Source: Eudoraea sp.
Lineage (GTDB): Bacteria > Bacteroidota > Bacteroidia > Flavobacteriales > Flavobacteriaceae
Reading direction: 5' to 3'
Length of the DNA stretch: 7,918 nucleotides
NCBI GenBank assembly: GCA_013042125.1
Contig: JABDQS010000207.1
Span: forward strand, 1-7,918
The position numbers were made by a program, and so were the translations under genes. The notes beneath the pieces were generated by a model. That model was not told the DNA's origin. It worked only from the letters and a program-made list of their open reading frames with translations, and did not search any database. This document shows, piece by piece, positions 5,808 to 7,918 of the stretch; the first letter of the stretch is position 1; each line of letters starts with the position of its first letter.

Positions 5808-6188
5808 ATGGAAGCAAATATGGTTGGCTGGTTCGAGATACCCGTTACGGACATGGACCGCGCCAAGAAATTTTATGACACAGTATTTAATGTGAATATT
5901 GAAGTGCAAAACTTAAATGAACTGTTGATGGGCTTGTTTCCCTTTGCCAATGGGAAAATGGGTGCTTCAGGTTCTCTTGTAAAGCAAGCCGATTTTTATC
6001 ATCCCAGTAATACGGCCGGACCGCTAATATATTTTTCTTCTAAAGATGTACAGGAGCAAGTAGACAGGATCGAAAAGGCAGGCGGTAAGGTCCTGCAAAC
6101 AAAAAAACTTATAAGTGAGGATATTGGGTATATGGCCTTATTTATCGATACTGAAGGCAATAGAATTGCCCTTCATTCGCGCCAATGA
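5808..6188 (+). CDS. VOC family (glyoxalase/bleomycin-resistance fold) protein
   Basis: This 126-residue protein is one complete vicinal-oxygen-chelate module made of two beta-alpha-beta-beta-beta units. The first unit opens with the characteristic VGWFEIPVTDMDRAKKFYDTVF (6-27). The second contains PLIYFSSKDVQEQVDRIEKAGGKVL (about 72-96), and the protein ends with the typical IDTEGNRIALHS (113-124). Candidate metal ligands are Glu10 and Glu116, but a single sequence does not establish metal binding or the reaction; the family includes lyases, dioxygenases and binding proteins. I chose the ATG at 5808, 10 bp after the SRPBCC stop. An in-frame ATG at 5742 lies within the SRPBCC gene and would add 22 unrelated residues; Met5 at 5820 is another possible start. 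It ends 3 bp from the convergent metallophosphoesterase stop. Confidence 0.9.
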   Translation: MEANMVGWFEIPVTDMDRAKKFYDTVFNVNIEVQNLNELLMGLFPFANGKMGASGSLVKQADFYHPSNTAGPLIYFSSKDVQEQVDRIEKAGGKVLQTKKLISEDIGYMALFIDTEGNRIALHSRQ

Positions 6189-6191
6189 AGA

Positions 6192-7010
6192 TCACAGATA
6201 AAAGATAGGGGCCTCGGCACGTGATCCAAATCGAATTGGAAGGATCCTGCTGGTCCCAATACCTTTGGAAACATACATAAGCGATTGTTCACTTTTATAC
6301 CAGCCATTTAAATACTTTCCACTTCCTCCTGGTTTAAAAAATTCTTTCCCAAAAAATTGTACTTGCCCCCCGTGAGTATGCCCGCAAAGCACAAGTTTAA
6401 GGTTGACCTTTAATCCTTGATTTAAATTGTCAATAGTGTCTCTGTACTGAGGACAATGGTTTAATACTATAGTGCTGATAGAGCTATCGATATTTTGTAT
6501 TGCTTTCTCATAATCCGGTATACCGTTCAAAAGATCATCGATCCCAACAATGTTGATCTGCCGTTTCCCTATTGTCAATTTTAAGGAATCATTGATAAGC
6601 AATTTTCCATTGTACTTTCCGAAAAGCTCCTTGTACATAGCCGGTGTAACCTTACCATCATATTCCTTATTTCCCATGATCACGATTTTGGGAATTTCTA
6701 ACGGTATCAGGCTTAAAAAATACTCCAACAAGACCAATTGACGTGGCCGATCAATAGAATCACCTGTAAAGAACAACAGGTCTGGTTTCTCTTTGGCGAT
6801 CTTTCTTGCGATCCATTTATGATAGGACTTTATCTCCCTTATGTGGAGGTCTGTAAGTTGAATGACCTTTATGGTATCTTCACGACCTTCCCGAATATCA
6901 TGCCTGGACCAGTCAATTAGGTACCTTTCGATCCAAAATGCATCCAGATAAAGAAAACCGAAAAGTCCCAAAAAGGACAAGATCACAAATTTCCTCCTGC
7001 TAATTTTCAT
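6192..7010 (-). CDS. Membrane-anchored metallophosphoesterase, YkuE/YaeI-like
   Basis: This 272-residue calcineurin-like phosphoesterase would hydrolyse phosphomono- or diester bonds with a two-metal centre. The N-terminus has a basic stretch (KISRRKF) and a hydrophobic helix at about 8-24, so it is probably anchored with its catalytic domain outside the cytoplasm, as in YaeI/YkuE relatives. Metal-site motifs appear in order: TDLH (Asp54, His56), GDSID (Asp84, Asp87), GNKE (Asn114), NHCPQ (His185) and GHTHGG (His211, His213). The C-terminus (GTSRILPIRFGSRAEAP) is typical of the group. The striking point is residue 115: the motif is normally GNHD or GNHE, and that histidine, which assists catalysis, is lysine here (codon AAG at about 6666-6668). 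Metal ligands are otherwise intact. The substrate is unknown. The gene lies 37 bp downstream of the amylase gene on the same strand and may share its transcript. Confidence 0.9.
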   Translation of the reverse strand: MKISRRKFVILSFLGLFGFLYLDAFWIERYLIDWSRHDIREGREDTIKVIQLTDLHIREIKSYHKWIARKIAKEKPDLLFFTGDSIDRPRQLVLLEYFLSLIPLEIPKIVIMGNKEYDGKVTPAMYKELFGKYNGKLLINDSLKLTIGKRQINIVGIDDLLNGIPDYEKAIQNIDSSISTIVLNHCPQYRDTIDNLNQGLKVNLKLVLCGHTHGGQVQFFGKEFFKPGGSGKYLNGWYKSEQSLMYVSKGIGTSRILPIRFGSRAEAPIFYL

Positions 7011-7047
7011 AATTAAAGTAGATACTTAACTGTACGCGAACAGGAGA

Positions 7048-7918
7048 TTATTGGGCAAGTTCTAACAATGCAACAGAAAAAGGGTTATCCAGAATTACCC
7101 TGCCTTTCTTTACCTCAACCTGCGTTTGGGAATAGGTATCAAATAGTTGAGTGCCATCACCAAAAAATCCTTTTACCCAAAGTGATTTTTTTCCCTTCGG
7201 AAGATCGAGTCCTACTACCACTTTGTCTTTGTATTCGCCATCGGTGTAGGTCCTGCTAAATACATAGGGTTTTTTTGCCAGGCGCTTGTGTTTGCCGGCC
7301 CCAATAGCCGGATGATGATTTCTAAACTGACCTAATTTTTGCCAGTGTGTTAAGATCTCCTTTGTCTTAATACTGTCTAACTCGTTCCAGTTCATAAAAG
7401 ACCTAAGGGTTGCATCTCCCACGGTACCTTCAATTGTCAGATCACGGGCAGTTTCATCCCCATAATACACCTGGGATGCACCAGGGGTTAACAAGAGCAC
7501 ATTGGCAGAATAAAAGGGTTTTGTTCTGTCCTTGTCGAATGGACTTCCATCATCATGGGATGTTAAGTAGTTTACTACACTTAGCCCCTTAAATTTAGAA
7601 TGTAAAAGACTGCTATATTTTTTAAAGATCTGTTCATAATCCTTTAGAGCATCTGTTTTTAGTTCAAAATTGATAAGACTGTTAAAACCATTAGCGAAAT
7701 AATCTACTTTTTTATCACCAAAATCAAATTCCCGCCCTGCGGAAATCATATAGTTATAGACCTCTCCAACCATAAAGAACGGAGTGTCATCCAGTACCTG
7801 ATCCTGGTGTTTCTTTTTCCAATTCTCGAAGGCATAGGAAGCTTCTTTGTATAATTCTGCCCACGCCTTTTCATCTGCATGTTTTACCGTATCTACCCTG
7901 AATCCATCTATACCAAGG
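7048..7918 (-). CDS. Alpha-amylase-like GH13 glycoside hydrolase, 5' end outside window
   Basis: This is the C-terminal 289 residues of a family GH13 enzyme that cleaves alpha-1,4-glucans or related sugars by a retaining mechanism. The frame stays open to the window edge, so the N-terminus and first part of the barrel are missing. The first visible residues are conserved region II, GIDGFRVDTVKH, with the catalytic nucleophile Asp at 7891-7893. Region III, FFMVGEVYN, carries the acid/base Glu at 7762-7764. Region IV, YLTSHDD, carries the transition-state Asp at 7552-7554. Further landmarks are LLLTPGASQVYYGDE and, after the barrel, a beta-sandwich domain from about QFRNHHPAIGAGKH to the end (ALLELAQ). 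All catalytic residues are present, so the enzyme is probably active. A secretion signal, if any, is outside the window. The ATG at 7771-7773 is internal and not the start. Confidence 0.93.
   Translation of the reverse strand, partial: LGIDGFRVDTVKHADEKAWAELYKEASYAFENWKKKHQDQVLDDTPFFMVGEVYNYMISAGREFDFGDKKVDYFANGFNSLINFELKTDALKDYEQIFKKYSSLLHSKFKGLSVVNYLTSHDDGSPFDKDRTKPFYSANVLLLTPGASQVYYGDETARDLTIEGTVGDATLRSFMNWNELDSIKTKEILTHWQKLGQFRNHHPAIGAGKHKRLAKKPYVFSRTYTDGEYKDKVVVGLDLPKGKKSLWVKGFFGDGTQLFDTYSQTQVEVKKGRVILDNPFSVALLELAQ

Noticed and set aside
1..7918. Mobile element, CRISPR array, tRNA or rRNA gene
   Set aside because: I saw no transposase or integrase, no spaced repeat series, no cloverleaf-like sequence and no rRNA-like conserved stretches; nearly all of the window is accounted for by ordinary genes.

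Overview
The window looks like chromosomal DNA from a marine-type flavobacterium (Bacteroidota, Flavobacteriaceae). The evidence is the AT-rich, A-rich leaders without clear Shine-Dalgarno sequences, a perfect Bacteroidota-type -7 box (TATCTTTG) in front of purB, and proteins with a strongly flavobacterial character: an ECF sigma factor followed by a single-pass membrane protein and two DUF4252 proteins, and a PurB ending in NYTGI. No mobile element, CRISPR array, rRNA or tRNA is visible.

Region 1 (about 1-2340, + strand) is a compact operon. It runs: ECF sigma factor, small zinc-free membrane protein that is probably its anti-sigma partner, secreted DUF4252 protein, DUF4252 lipoprotein. A candidate ECF-type promoter (TGTAAC, 16 bases, CGTCT) precedes it and a hairpin plus T8 terminator ends it. 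A long imperfect hairpin separates the two DUF4252 genes. This is the part of the window most likely to be an undescribed system: a self-activated envelope-response module whose effectors have no known function.

Region 2 (2355-4525, - strand) holds purB (adenylosuccinate lyase), with its own promoter, and upstream of it a CobB/SIRT5-like sirtuin that has lost its structural zinc cysteines. Region 3 (4569-6188, + strand) diverges from the sirtuin over 43 bp. It holds a TrmH-like 2'-O-methyltransferase, a membrane-anchored SRPBCC protein and a small VOC/glyoxalase-fold protein; the last two are 10 bp apart and probably co-transcribed.

Region 4 (6192-7918, - strand) holds the 3' part of a GH13 alpha-amylase-like enzyme with all three catalytic acidic residues. 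It is followed 37 bp later by a membrane-anchored metallophosphoesterase in which the usual GNHD/E histidine is lysine. That gene meets the VOC gene tail to tail with only 3 bp between stop codons. Apart from region 1, the window is ordinary housekeeping and accessory metabolism.
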